A stretch of 46,133 nt of DNA from NCBI GenBank assembly GCA_937773775.1, contig CALJVL010000032.1, positions 1 through 46,133 on the forward strand, given 5' to 3'. Source of the stretch: an uncultured Flavobacterium sp. (GTDB lineage Bacteria > Bacteroidota > Bacteroidia > Flavobacteriales > Flavobacteriaceae). This document shows, piece by piece, positions 8,871 through 17,309 of the stretch. Each line of letters starts with the position of its first letter. The first letter of the stretch is position 1. The notes under the pieces were generated by a model that ran no database searches, was not told the DNA's origin, and saw only the letters and a program-made list of their open reading frames with translations. The position numbers and the translations under genes were made by a program.

Positions 8871-9929
8871 ATGAAAATAAAAATAACTGGAATAGGAAGT
8901 TATATTCCTGAGAAAAAAGTAAGCAATACTGACTTTGGCAATCATGTTTTCTTAAATGAAGACGGTAGCTCTTTTGCATATCCAAACGAAGTAGTCATAA
9001 AAAAATTCAAAAGTATAACCGGAATTGAACACAGACGCTACGCCGAAGACCATTTAAACTCCTCTGATTTAGCTTTTATGGCATCAAAAAAGGCGATAAA
9101 AAACGCGGCTATCGATCCCGAAACGCTCGACTACATTATTTTCGCACATAACTTTGGTGATGTAAAATCTGGAACAAATCAATCTGATATGCTTCCAAGT
9201 CTAGCCACTCGAGTAAAGAATAAATTACAAATAAAAAATCCAAAATGTGTTGCCTACGATATCCTTTTTGGATGCCCCGGGTGGATAGAAGGTGTGTTGC
9301 AAGCCAATGCCTACATAAAGTCTGGCATGGCAAAAAGGTGTTTAGTAATAGGTTCTGAAACCTTATCGCGAGTAGTTGACGATCACGACAGAGACTCCAT
9401 GATATATTCGGACGGTGCCGGAGCTTCAATTATTGAGGCTTCTGACGACGACACTGGTCTGCTATCCTATGAAAGTGGGACTTATGCCTTGGATGAAGCC
9501 AACTACTTATTTTTTGGAAAGTCGTACAATAGCGATTTAGACCCTGATACTCGTTACATAAAAATGCACGGACGCAAAATTTATGAATTTGCTTTAACCA
9601 CTGTTCCTGCTGCTATGAAAAGCTGTTTGGACAAAAGTGGTATAGCGATCGATGAAGTCAAGAAAATCTTAATTCATCAAGCGAATGAGAAAATGGACGA
9701 AGCAATCATACAGCGTTTTTATAAATTACACGACAGACCGGTTCCACAAGACATTATGCCCATGAGTATAAGTGAGCTAGGAAACAGCAGCGTCGCAACT
9801 GTGCCTACCCTTTTTGATCTTTTAATACGCGGTGAAATAAAAAATCAGTCTATTCACAAAGGAGATATTCTCCTGTTTGCTTCGGTTGGAGCGGGCATGA
9901 ACGTAAACGCGTTCATTTACAGATATTAA
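8871..9929 (+). CDS. 3-oxoacyl-ACP synthase III (FabH/KAS III) family protein
   Basis: A 352-residue thiolase-fold condensing enzyme. All three catalytic residues of the KAS III family are recognisable: C135 in FGCPGWIEG, H269 in ILIHQAN and N305 in ELGNSSVATVP. The C-terminal GAGMNVNAFIYRY is a typical end. KAS III enzymes condense an acyl-CoA starter with malonyl-ACP; homologues outside the fab operon often make special lipids or polyketides. It has no fabD, fabG or acpP beside it and instead precedes a methyltransferase, a glycosyltransferase and Mla-type transport genes. This makes a secondary lipid role more likely than bulk fatty acid initiation. It is followed at once by a terminator, so it is probably its own transcription unit. 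The starter substrate cannot be read from the sequence. Confidence 0.9.
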   Translation: MKIKITGIGSYIPEKKVSNTDFGNHVFLNEDGSSFAYPNEVVIKKFKSITGIEHRRYAEDHLNSSDLAFMASKKAIKNAAIDPETLDYIIFAHNFGDVKSGTNQSDMLPSLATRVKNKLQIKNPKCVAYDILFGCPGWIEGVLQANAYIKSGMAKRCLVIGSETLSRVVDDHDRDSMIYSDGAGASIIEASDDDTGLLSYESGTYALDEANYLFFGKSYNSDLDPDTRYIKMHGRKIYEFALTTVPAAMKSCLDKSGIAIDEVKKILIHQANEKMDEAIIQRFYKLHDRPVPQDIMPMSISELGNSSVATVPTLFDLLIRGEIKNQSIHKGDILLFASVGAGMNVNAFIYRY

Positions 9930-9966
9930 TTTTATCGGGAGCTAATCCAGCTATCCATTACTAGTC

Positions 9967-9988
9967 CACACTTAAAAAGTGTGTTTTT
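9967..9988 (+). terminator. Intrinsic terminator after KAS III-like gene
   Basis: A perfect 7-bp stem CACACTT (9967-9973) with AAGTGTG (9977-9983) has a 3-nt loop, followed by TTTTT. It separates the KAS III-like gene from the methyltransferase unit. Confidence 0.75.
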
Positions 9989-10100
9989 AAAAAACTTAAA
10001 AAGAGCCCCTCATAGTCGCTTTTTTGAGATAATAAAAACTATCTTTTTTAATTGTGGTCTTTTCATTTTTATCTGGGCTAAAAATCTACCACAAGGAATA

Positions 10101-10108
10101 TATCTTTG
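10101..10108 (+). promoter_or_regulatory. -7 promoter element (TATCTTTG) for methyltransferase-glycosyltransferase unit
   Basis: A perfect TAnnTTTG match 34 bases before ATG 10143. It supports that start rather than the open frame reaching back to 9981. No -33 TTG is at the usual distance. Confidence 0.6.
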
Positions 10109-10142
10109 TACCTTTGAGACTTTGTTTATACCAATTAAAAAA

Positions 10143-10667
10143 ATGTACGAAAAAACGTTTCCAAATAAAAGATTCAAACACACTTTAGAATTTTTAAACA
10201 AACACATTTCGACTACTGAAACTGTTTTAGATCTAGGCGTAGAAAACCCCTTCTGTAAAATCATGAAAGAAGCCGGTTATTTAGTAAAAAACAGTACTGG
10301 AGAAGATTTAGATTTAGACCAATCTATCTTTTCAACAGAAAAGCAAGACGTGGTAACCGCTTTTGAAATTTTTGAGCATCTATTGAATCCATATACGATT
10401 TTAAGTAAAATAGAATCCGACAAACTTTTCATCTCTATACCGATGCGTTTGTGGTTTTCACCAGCTTACAGAAGCAAAACAGACATGTGGGATAGGCACT
10501 ACCATGAGTTTGAAGACTGGCAACTGGATTGGCTTTTAGAAAAGACAGGCTGGAAGATTATCGATCGCGAAAAATGGACAAATCCGGTAAATAAAGTAGG
10601 TATACGTCCCCTATTGCGTCGTTTAACCAACAGGTATTACATCGTTTATGCCGAAAGAGTAAAATAA
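10143..10667 (+). CDS. Small class I SAM-dependent methyltransferase
   Basis: A soluble protein of 174 residues. The SAM-binding motif I is TVLDLGVENPF (canonical hDxGxGxG, here with weakened glycines). A motif II/III-like stretch, VVTAFEIFEHL, and a LFISIPMRLWF strand follow, as in type 11/23 methyltransferases. The frame is open back to a GTG at 9981, but that codon is inside the previous gene's terminator and upstream of the -7 element, so ATG 10143 is chosen. It overlaps the following glycosyltransferase by one base (TAATG), so the two are translationally coupled. The acceptor is unknown; context suggests a lipid or glycan. Activity is less certain because motif I is degenerate. Confidence 0.8.
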   Translation: MYEKTFPNKRFKHTLEFLNKHISTTETVLDLGVENPFCKIMKEAGYLVKNSTGEDLDLDQSIFSTEKQDVVTAFEIFEHLLNPYTILSKIESDKLFISIPMRLWFSPAYRSKTDMWDRHYHEFEDWQLDWLLEKTGWKIIDREKWTNPVNKVGIRPLLRRLTNRYYIVYAERVK

Positions 10668-11515
10668 TGAACTACTATATTGTTATCCCAGCACACAACG
10701 AGGAAGCTTTTATCTCCTTAACATTGCAATCTTTGATTTTACAAAGTATTTTACCAAAAAAAGTGGTTGTGGTCAATGATAATTCCACTGATAAAACAGT
10801 CGAAATTGTTTTGGAATTCGCCAAAAAAAATCCATTTATCACATTAGTAAACAAAATATCAAGCGCGATACACTTACCAGGAAGCAAAGTAATCCAGGCC
10901 TTTCACAAAGGCTTTGAAACCTTGGATGACGATTACGATATTATTGTAAAACTAGATGCAGATCTTATTTTACCCCATAATTATTTCGCAACCATAATAG
11001 AACATTTTCAAAAAGACCCAACAATAGGAATGGCAGGGGGATTTGCTTACATCGAAAAAAATGGGGAATGGGTACTGGAAAACCTAACCGACAAGGATCA
11101 TATCAGAGGTGCATTTAAAGCCTATAGGAAAGAATGCTTTAAACAAATAGGAAACCTCAAACCAGCGATGGGTTGGGATACTGTTGACGAATTATTGTGC
11201 AAATTTTACAACTGGAAAGTCATTACTGACGCTTCCTTAATTGTAAAACACCTAAAACCAACAGGCGCCAATTACAATAAAACAGCAAGATACAAGCAAG
11301 GCGAAGCATTTTACACTCTGGGATACGGCTTTGCAATAACAGCAATAGCATCGGCAAAACTAGCGGTAATGAAAAAAAAACCACTACTCTTTATCGATTA
11401 TATAAAAGGTTTTTGGAAAGCGAAAGCTGCAAAAACACCCTTATTAGTCACCTCAGAACAAGCAAAGTTCATTAGAAGTTATCGATTAAAAAAAATGAAG
11501 GAAAAGCTTCTTTAG
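10667..11515 (+). CDS. Family 2 glycosyltransferase
   Basis: A GT-A fold enzyme of 282 residues that transfers a sugar from a nucleotide sugar. The N-terminus has the family 2 opening YIVIPAHNEE, then VVVVNDNSTDKT. The metal-binding D97-A98-D99 is in VKLDADLILP. No obvious membrane helices are present; the C-terminus is basic (RSYRLKKMKEKLL), compatible with association at the inner membrane face. Its start codon overlaps the stop of the methyltransferase gene by one base, so the two are surely one transcription unit. The gap to mlaE is about 90 bp with a separate -7 element. The acceptor is unknown. Confidence 0.9.
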   Translation: MNYYIVIPAHNEEAFISLTLQSLILQSILPKKVVVVNDNSTDKTVEIVLEFAKKNPFITLVNKISSAIHLPGSKVIQAFHKGFETLDDDYDIIVKLDADLILPHNYFATIIEHFQKDPTIGMAGGFAYIEKNGEWVLENLTDKDHIRGAFKAYRKECFKQIGNLKPAMGWDTVDELLCKFYNWKVITDASLIVKHLKPTGANYNKTARYKQGEAFYTLGYGFAITAIASAKLAVMKKKPLLFIDYIKGFWKAKAAKTPLLVTSEQAKFIRSYRLKKMKEKLL

Positions 11516-11572
11516 ATATCTCAAATTAGGTTTTTTGAAAAAACTCAATACTGATAACTTAGAACTCATAAC

Positions 11573-11580
11573 TATTTTTG
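11573..11580 (+). promoter_or_regulatory. -7 promoter element (TATTTTTG) for mlaE-mlaF
   Basis: A TAnnTTTG match 27 bases upstream of the permease ATG. No -33 TTG is found at normal spacing, so the promoter is tentative. Confidence 0.5.
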
Positions 11581-11607
11581 TAATTTAGGCCTGTAATCGT
11601 AAAAAAC

Positions 11608-12357
11608 ATGATGCTCATTCGATATATAACGCAGATAGGAAAATACTTCTTGATGATAAAAGAAATTTTCAGCAAGCAAACCAAATGGTCTGTAATGAAA
11701 AAGCTTATCTTCAAGGAAATTGATGATTTAATCATCGAGTCTTTAGGTATAGTTGCTTTTATCTCTTTCTTTGTTGGAGGAGTTGTAGCAATCCAAACCG
11801 CCCTTAATCTTACAAATCCACTAATCCCAAAATACCTAATCGGTTTTGCAACACGTCAATCGATTATATTAGAGTTTGCCCCTACATTCATTTCTGTAAT
11901 TATGGCAGGGAAAATGGGATCGTTTATCACATCTAGTATAGGAACCATGAGGGTTACAGAACAAATAGATGCGTTGGAAGTTATGGGAGTCAATTCGTTA
12001 AATTATCTTGTATTCCCAAAAATAATTGCCCTACTACTATACCCGTTCCTTATTGGAATCGCAATGTTTCTCGGTATACTGGGTGGATGGATAGCAGGAG
12101 TTTATGGTGGCTTTACCTCAAGTGAAGAATTTGTTAATGGGGCCCAAATGGATTTCATCCCGTTCCACATTGTATACGCTTTCATAAAAACATTGATATT
12201 TGCTATGTTATTAGCCACTATCCCCTCATTTCATGGTTACTATATGAAAGGCGGAGCATTAGAAGTGGGTAAAGCAAGTACGGTAGCTTTCGTATGGACA
12301 TCAGTTTCGATTATACTTTTCAATTATATACTAACGCAGTTGTTATTAGGATCATGA
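11608..12357 (+). CDS. MlaE-type ABC transporter permease
   Basis: An inner membrane permease of the MlaE/YrbE family, 249 residues with about five hydrophobic segments. Such permeases move phospholipid between the inner membrane and a periplasmic MCE-domain partner. Diagnostic segments are FFVGGVVAIQTALNL near the N-terminus, the loop MAGKMGSFITSSIGTMRVTEQIDALEVMG, and ATIPSFHGYYMKGGALEVGKAST near the C-terminus. Two adjacent ATGs (11608 and 11611) are equally possible starts. The stop overlaps the start of the ATPase gene (ATGA), so the two are coupled. No MlaD (MCE) gene is in the window; in Bacteroidota it is often elsewhere. Confidence 0.92.
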   Translation: MMLIRYITQIGKYFLMIKEIFSKQTKWSVMKKLIFKEIDDLIIESLGIVAFISFFVGGVVAIQTALNLTNPLIPKYLIGFATRQSIILEFAPTFISVIMAGKMGSFITSSIGTMRVTEQIDALEVMGVNSLNYLVFPKIIALLLYPFLIGIAMFLGILGGWIAGVYGGFTSSEEFVNGAQMDFIPFHIVYAFIKTLIFAMLLATIPSFHGYYMKGGALEVGKASTVAFVWTSVSIILFNYILTQLLLGS

Positions 12358-13115
12358 TAGAAATAATAAACCTAGAAAAATCATTCGGAGACAGCAAAAT
12401 TCTTAAGGGGATTTCAAGCGTTTTTGAAACTGGAAAAACGAACCTAATTATTGGACAGAGTGGCTCGGGTAAAACTGTTTTATTAAAAAGTCTTTTGGGA
12501 ATTCATTCCCCCGAGTCAGGAAAAATTTGTTTTGATGGTAGAATATATTCCCAATTGGCAGACGATGAGAAAAGAGAATTGAGAACTGAAATCGGAATGG
12601 TTTTTCAAGGCAGTGCCTTATTTGATTCAATGACTGTAGCAGAAAATGTAGGTTTCCCCCTTAAGATGTTTACTAACGATAATAATGCGAAAATTCAGGA
12701 AAGGGTAGATCAGGTTCTGAAAAGAGTCGATTTAGTTGACGCACACAATAAACTGCCTTCACAAATATCAGGAGGCATGCAAAAACGAGTGGCTATTGCA
12801 AGAGCTATTGTAAATAAACCAAAATACCTTTTTTGTGACGAGCCGAACTCGGGCTTAGATCCAAACACCGCTATATTAATTGACAACCTTATTAAACAAA
12901 TTACAGAAGAGTACGACATAACAACTGTTATAAACACACATGACATGAACTCAGTGATGGAAATTGGCGAGAACATTTTATTTCTAAAAAACGGGTTGAA
13001 AGCTTGGCAAGGAACAAAAGAAGAGGTTTTTAGAACTGACAATCAAGATGTTATAGACTTTGTTTATTCGTCAAATTTGTTCAAAAAAGTCAGAGAAGCC
13101 TATTTAAAAGACTAA
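12354..13115 (+). CDS. MlaF-type ABC transporter ATP-binding protein
   Basis: A cytosolic ATPase partner of the MlaE-like permease, 253 residues. Walker A is GQSGSGKT (34-41), the Q-loop is VFQGSALFDSMTV, the ABC signature is ISGGM at 138-142 followed by QKRVAIARA, Walker B is YLFCDEP with D162 and E163, and the H-loop is NTHDM. The DEPNSGLDP wording is the MlaF/Ttg2A style. The frame is open about 20 codons upstream, but ATG 12354, overlapping the permease stop codon as ATGA, gives the standard N-terminus MIEIINLEKSFG. The gene ends without an obvious terminator, 55 bp before the convergent SprT-like gene. Confidence 0.93.
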   Translation: MIEIINLEKSFGDSKILKGISSVFETGKTNLIIGQSGSGKTVLLKSLLGIHSPESGKICFDGRIYSQLADDEKRELRTEIGMVFQGSALFDSMTVAENVGFPLKMFTNDNNAKIQERVDQVLKRVDLVDAHNKLPSQISGGMQKRVAIARAIVNKPKYLFCDEPNSGLDPNTAILIDNLIKQITEEYDITTVINTHDMNSVMEIGENILFLKNGLKAWQGTKEEVFRTDNQDVIDFVYSSNLFKKVREAYLKD

Positions 13116-13170
13116 CTCTTCGCTAATGATAAAAATTCATTCTGAACTATTTACGGCTGCCCGACCTAAA

Positions 13171-13770
13171 TCAATTCAGCAATAGCACTACTTCTGCATT
13201 TGGGCTAAAAAGATACATTTTTCCAGAACTCAATTCAAGACATTCAAAACGCTTTGTCCTTACTGCTATTTTCTTAAAAATCTTTCCGTTTTGTATCCTG
13301 AAAACACTACCATACGGAATTTCAAATATATAATTTTTATCATTTTGTTTGTCAAACTGCTTCAACGCCAAAGACAATGTGGAGTCAGTATCACTGCTTG
13401 CTGTAGGGTTTTTGAAATGCCTGGCTATTAAAGGTAGCAGATTATTGGGGAATATTTCAGGGCTTATAAAAGGAACCATCATCTGCTGAAAAGAATACTT
13501 CCATTCATTTCCATGCGGTTTAATATTTCGTCCGAATTTCTCAAAAGCAACCAAATGAGAAATTTCGTGAATTAGGGTAATCAGGAACTTATATTTATTA
13601 AGACTTGAGTTAACCGTAATTTCATGCTTTCCATTCAGCCCTTTCCTATAATCACCATGACGTGTTTGCCTTTCATTTACAATTTTGAGATGCACACGAT
13701 TAACCACAATTAGCTCAAAAACTGGTTTTACAGCGTGTTCTGGGATATACCTTGCAAGTGTTTCGCTCAA
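13171..13770 (-). CDS. SprT-like domain zinc metalloprotein
   Basis: A 199-residue cytosolic protein with the SprT-like zinc motif HEISH (H68, E69, H72) and a likely third ligand, H86, in IKPHGNEW. SprT-like proteins are gluzincin-like metallopeptidases of mostly unknown bacterial function; the eukaryotic relative Spartan cleaves DNA-protein crosslinks. No other methionine or GTG lies in the first 60 codons, and an in-frame TAA lies two codons upstream. The start is therefore the TTG at 13770 (or an adjacent ATT), with the family-typical SETLARYIPEHAV following. It lies 12 bp downstream of the short-chain dehydrogenase gene and is probably cotranscribed with it. Confidence 0.88.
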   Translation of the reverse strand: MSETLARYIPEHAVKPVFELIVVNRVHLKIVNERQTRHGDYRKGLNGKHEITVNSSLNKYKFLITLIHEISHLVAFEKFGRNIKPHGNEWKYSFQQMMVPFISPEIFPNNLLPLIARHFKNPTASSDTDSTLSLALKQFDKQNDKNYIFEIPYGSVFRIQNGKIFKKIAVRTKRFECLELSSGKMYLFSPNAEVVLLLN

Positions 13771-13782
13771 AATTTATACTGA

Positions 13783-14461
13783 TTAAGGATTTGTTGAGGA
13801 TACTTGTAATACTTTCCCATTGAAATATTTGTTTCCTGTCAATGTAAAGTCAAAAATATAATCTGCCATTTCGCTGGCTTTTATCGGTGCTTGGTAACCT
13901 GGAAAAGCTTCTTCTAACATTTCTGTTTGTACCGCCCCCAAAGCCAAAACATTAAAAGAAATCTCTCTTTCTTTATATTCTTCTGCAAGTAATTCAGACA
14001 AAGTAATAACAGCTCCTTTGCTGGAACTATAAGCTGCTAATCCAGCAAATTTAAGACTGCCTTGTATTCCTCCCATAGAACTTACGGTAACTACGTGACT
14101 TCCTTTTTGTAGATATGGCAAACAAACACGAGTCAAGTTCGCAACAGCAAAAACATTTACTTTATAAATATCTTCAAAATCTTTTTGTGTGGATTCTGAA
14201 AATGGCTTTAACATAAAACTACCCGCATTATGAACAACCGCATCCACTTTTTTCCAAGAAGTTGATAAGAAGCTATGCACTTTTTTCTAAATCTTCTTCA
14301 CTTGAAAGATCTACAGACAGGCAAGTAATATTTTTATTTTCAATAAGAATTCTGGGCGTTTTTCTAGAAATGGCGAGAACATGATGCCCCGCATTGGCAA
14401 ATTTTAAAGCCAACTCATATCCTATTCCTCTACTTGTACCTGTTACTATAATGTTTTTCAT
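13783..14461 (-). pseudogene. Short-chain dehydrogenase/reductase, frameshifted
   Basis: An NAD(P)-dependent SDR split by one frameshift. The first part (14461 to about 14281) has the nucleotide-binding motif TGTSRGIG at residues 7-14. The second part (from about 14280 to 13783) has VHNAG, the catalytic serine region VVTVSSMGG and the active-site YSSSKGA. The break is at a run of six A on the coding strand (T-run 14281-14286). Read with five A, the frame continues as EKVHSFLSTSW and gives one SDR of about 226 residues. This is either a real one-base insertion or a sequencing or assembly error in the homopolymer; everything else in the gene is intact, which favours a recent event or an error. 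Substrate unknown. Confidence 0.85.
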
Positions 14462-14465
14462 ACTG

Positions 14466-14473
14466 CAAAAATA
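14466..14473 (-). promoter_or_regulatory. -7 element (TATTTTTG on minus strand) abutting SDR start codon
   Basis: A perfect TAnnTTTG match whose last G is 4 bases before the ATG at 14461, suggesting a leaderless or nearly leaderless mRNA. No CAA lies at the expected -33 distance on the plus strand. Confidence 0.5.
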
Positions 14474-14750
14474 AACAAAACAAACAAAACATCACTTATG
14501 GCAGCCATTCAAAAAGCTGAAATCATTTGGATTTATCCACTTAGCATATTGGTTATTTAAGTCTCTGCCGCAATCATTTCCTTACTTAAGAATATCACAT
14601 GTACGAAATCCATCACTTTAAATTAATCCTAAACTTCACCATAGTGATTAAAACTACTTATAGACAGACAAAATGCATCAAGAACATTACAAAATAATTT
14701 TAATTTAGAAAATATTGGCTTTTCGCTAAATCTATTAATAATTAGATTTT
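14474..14750. other. AT-rich intergenic spacer
   Basis: No gene, RNA or clear repeat is seen. One 20-codon open frame near 14500 has no supporting features. Confidence 0.5.
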
Positions 14751-14797
14751 AACAACAAAAACCCTTTCAAATCGAAACTTGAAAGGGTCTTAAAAAA
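14751..14797 (-). terminator. Intrinsic terminator after acyl-CoA dehydrogenase
   Basis: A perfect 10-bp stem (14761-14770 with 14779-14788) has an 8-nt loop. On the minus strand it is followed by a T-rich tract. It ends the acyl-CoA dehydrogenase transcript. Confidence 0.85.
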
Positions 14798-14814
14798 AAG
14801 GTGCGAAATTTTAT

Positions 14815-15954
14815 TTATGAAACTAAAGTTCTAGAAATTACAATGCGCAATATTTCTGAAGTCCCTTCATATATTTGAGTTATTTTAGCATCACGCATCA
14901 TACGCTCCACATGATATTCTGCCACATACCCATTCCCGCCGTGAATCTGTACCGCTTCAATAGTGGTGTCCATGGCTGTTTGTGAAGCAAATAGTTTAGC
15001 CATTGCTCCTGATTGAGAAATATCTTTTCCTTCGTCTTTTTCGGTTGCTGCTTTAAGAACTAACATTTTAGCTGCCATAATTTGAGTAGCCATATCTACT
15101 AATTTAAAAGCGATAGCTTGATGCTTAAAAATTTCTTTACCAAACGCTTTACGTTCTTGAGAGTATTTTAATGCTAACTCATATGAACCAGTCGCAATTC
15201 CTAAAGCTTGCGAAGCAATTCCTATTCTTCCTCCATTTAAAACGCTCATAGCAAAATTGAACCCAAACCCGTCTGCTCCTATTCTATTTTCTTTTGGAAC
15301 TTTTACATCATTGAAAAGTAGAGAGTGTGTATCTGAACCACGTATCCCCATCTTCTTTTCTTTTGGACCAATATCAAATCCAGCCCAGCCTTTTTCAACT
15401 ATAAACGCATTGATTCCCTTATGCCCTTTTTCTATATCTGTTTGAGCGATGACAATGTACGTAGAAGCTGAAGACCCATTTGTAATCCAATTTTTTGTAC
15501 CATTTAATAAATAATAATCGCCTTTATCGATTGCTGTCGTTTTTTGCGAAGTTGCATCAGAGCCAGCTTCCGGCTCTGATAAACAGAAAGCTCCAATTAC
15601 TTCACCTTTTGCAAGGGGAACAAGATATTTTAGTTTTTGCTCTTCATCACAGTACTTTTCTAAACCAGCGCAAACTAATGAATTGTTCACAGACATAATA
15701 ACAGCCGCAGAAGCATCTATTTTTGAAATTTCAGTAATAGCTAAAACATAAGAAACACTGTCCAATCCAGAACCTCCATATTTAGGGTCAACCATCATTC
15801 CCATAAAACCAAGCTCAGCCATTTTCTTAACTTGCTCAGTTGGAAATTTCGAAAACTCATCTCTTTCAATTACTCCCGGTAACAATTCTGTTTGAGCAAA
15901 ATCTCGAGCGGCTTGTTGAATCATTAACTGCTCTTCTGTTAGATTAAAATCCAT
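14815..15954 (-). CDS. Acyl-CoA dehydrogenase
   Basis: An FAD enzyme of 379 residues that oxidises acyl-CoA to the 2-enoyl-CoA in fatty or branched-chain acid breakdown. Visible signatures are CLSEPEAGSDA (FAD/substrate region), the NGTKNWITNG strand-turn, QERKAFGKEIFKHQAI, QIHGGNGY and the C-terminal QIYEGTSEIL with the catalytic base E363, in the position used by short-chain (butyryl-CoA type) enzymes. The length and N-terminus MDFNLTEEQLMIQ are standard. It is monocistronic with its own terminator. Chain-length preference cannot be fixed by eye; a short-chain type is likeliest. Confidence 0.95.
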   Translation of the reverse strand: MDFNLTEEQLMIQQAARDFAQTELLPGVIERDEFSKFPTEQVKKMAELGFMGMMVDPKYGGSGLDSVSYVLAITEISKIDASAAVIMSVNNSLVCAGLEKYCDEEQKLKYLVPLAKGEVIGAFCLSEPEAGSDATSQKTTAIDKGDYYLLNGTKNWITNGSSASTYIVIAQTDIEKGHKGINAFIVEKGWAGFDIGPKEKKMGIRGSDTHSLLFNDVKVPKENRIGADGFGFNFAMSVLNGGRIGIASQALGIATGSYELALKYSQERKAFGKEIFKHQAIAFKLVDMATQIMAAKMLVLKAATEKDEGKDISQSGAMAKLFASQTAMDTTIEAVQIHGGNGYVAEYHVERMMRDAKITQIYEGTSEILRIVISRTLVS

Positions 15955-16133
15955 ATCTATATAACTTTTTTATTAGTTTGTTAATTCTCGTTAAAAATAA
16001 AAACCATAAGTCCCTTCAGATTAAATTACAGAACCCATTTGTGTATTATTTTGCAGACGAACTGACAATTATTTTATGTTGTCTAAATTATCTTGCTTTA
16101 TGTTTAAATAAAGCACTCAAAGATACTTTTTTC

Positions 16134-16166
16134 TTGTGAAATTATCAATTTTGATTTGTAAATTTG
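16134..16166 (+). promoter_or_regulatory. Complete promoter (TTG-N22-TAAATTTG) abutting anmK start codon
   Basis: -33 TTG at 16134-16136, 22-base spacer, -7 TAAATTTG at 16159-16166. The ATG begins 4 bases after the -7 element, so the transcript may start at the initiation codon. Confidence 0.65.
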
Positions 16167-16170
16167 ATGC

Positions 16171-17241
16171 ATGAAATACGATTATTATAACGTTATAGGA
16201 GTTATGTCAGGAACATCCCTTGACGGAATCGACTTGGCCCACATACAGTTTCATAAAAACAGTTATAAATGGACCTTTGAGGTTCTCGAAAGCGAAACAG
16301 TTTCCTACAATAACGAATGGGTAGACACCCTAAAATCGGCAGTTGATTTTTCTGCAGTTGAACTAAAAAAAACGAACCATGATTACACAAAGTATCTGGC
16401 TTCCGTCATCTCTAGTTTTATAAAAAAACATACAATTGAAAATCTCGACGCCGTTTGTTCTCATGGACACACCATTTTACACCAACCAGAAAAGGGAATA
16501 ACACTTCAAATAGGGAACTTACCCGCAATTTCCAGCATGATTGGTCAAGTAGTAGTTTGCGATTTTAGAGTGCAGGATGTTCTATTTGGTGGACAGGGCG
16601 CTCCTTTAGTTCCAATAGGCGATCGCATTTTATTTCCACAATATGATTACTGCATGAATTTAGGTGGTTTTTCGAATGTTTCTTATGAAGAAAACGGCAA
16701 ACGAATTGCATTCGATATTTCTCCCCTAAATACAGTTTTAAATTTCTATGCAAATCAACTGGGGCTGGATTATGACGACAAAGGGGCCATTTCAAGATCA
16801 GGAAAAATCAATCATAGCTTATTAGGTGAACTAAACGAATTACCTTATTACCACAGAAAACATCCTAAATCATTGGGATTTGAGTTTGTAAAGGAAACTA
16901 TTTTACCCCTTATCGAAAAATTCAAAATAAACACTGAAGACAAGTTAAGAACCTTTACGGAGCACGCGGCTATGCAAATAGCACTGGCTTTACCAAACAA
17001 AAAAGGTAGCCTTTTTATAACTGGTGGCGGCGCCTACAATAATTTCTATATTGAACGAATACAAAAGCACCTTCCCGATGTAACAATAATTATCCCAGAA
17101 GTCAAAATTCTCGAATTCAAAGAAGCTTTAATTTTTGCCCTCCTTGGAATATTAAAGCTACGTGAAGAAAACAACGTTTTGTCGAGCGTAACCGGAGCTA
17201 TTACCGATCACTGCTCGGGTGTAATTTACAATTTGAAATAA
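16171..17241 (+). CDS. anmK: Anhydro-N-acetylmuramic acid kinase AnmK
   Basis: A cytosolic sugar kinase of peptidoglycan recycling. It opens the 1,6-anhydro ring of anhMurNAc and phosphorylates it to MurNAc-6-phosphate using ATP. The 356-residue chain carries the hexokinase-like phosphate motif GVMSGTSLDGID (10-21), the substrate loop FGGQGAPLVPIGDR with the likely catalytic aspartate, NLGGFSNVSY, and the adenosine-binding LFITGGGAYNNFY. The ATG is 4 nt downstream of a full -33/-7 promoter. No murQ or ampG is adjacent. It sits between acyl-CoA dehydrogenase (divergent) and the amino acid dehydrogenase. Confidence 0.95.
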   Translation: MKYDYYNVIGVMSGTSLDGIDLAHIQFHKNSYKWTFEVLESETVSYNNEWVDTLKSAVDFSAVELKKTNHDYTKYLASVISSFIKKHTIENLDAVCSHGHTILHQPEKGITLQIGNLPAISSMIGQVVVCDFRVQDVLFGGQGAPLVPIGDRILFPQYDYCMNLGGFSNVSYEENGKRIAFDISPLNTVLNFYANQLGLDYDDKGAISRSGKINHSLLGELNELPYYHRKHPKSLGFEFVKETILPLIEKFKINTEDKLRTFTEHAAMQIALALPNKKGSLFITGGGAYNNFYIERIQKHLPDVTIIIPEVKILEFKEALIFALLGILKLREENNVLSSVTGAITDHCSGVIYNLK

Positions 17242-17276
17242 AACACAAAATACACTATTCGCATTATTCTATTTTT

Positions 17277-17284
17277 TATATTTG
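17277..17284 (+). promoter_or_regulatory. -7 promoter element (TATATTTG) for amino acid dehydrogenase
   Basis: A perfect TAnnTTTG, 25 bases before ATG 17310, giving a leader of about 20 nt. No canonical -33 TTG. Confidence 0.6.
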
Positions 17285-17309
17285 TACAAATTAAATATAT
17301 CGCAACTAA

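Noticed and set aside
9981..10142. Upstream extension of the methyltransferase frame to GTG 9981
   Set aside because: The GTG lies inside the 7-bp hairpin terminator of the preceding gene and upstream of a perfect -7 element at 10101; the extra 54 residues look like AT-rich noncoding translation.
12294..12353. Longer N-terminus of the MlaF-like ATPase
   Set aside because: It would overlap the permease gene by 64 bases and precede the standard family start; ATG 12354 overlaps the permease stop as ATGA.
14281..14286. Programmed frameshifting in the short-chain dehydrogenase
   Set aside because: The shift needed is +1 (skipping one A) at an A-run; there is no in-phase slippery heptamer for -1 shifting and no stimulatory structure seen, and SDR genes are not known to use recoding. 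An indel is simpler.
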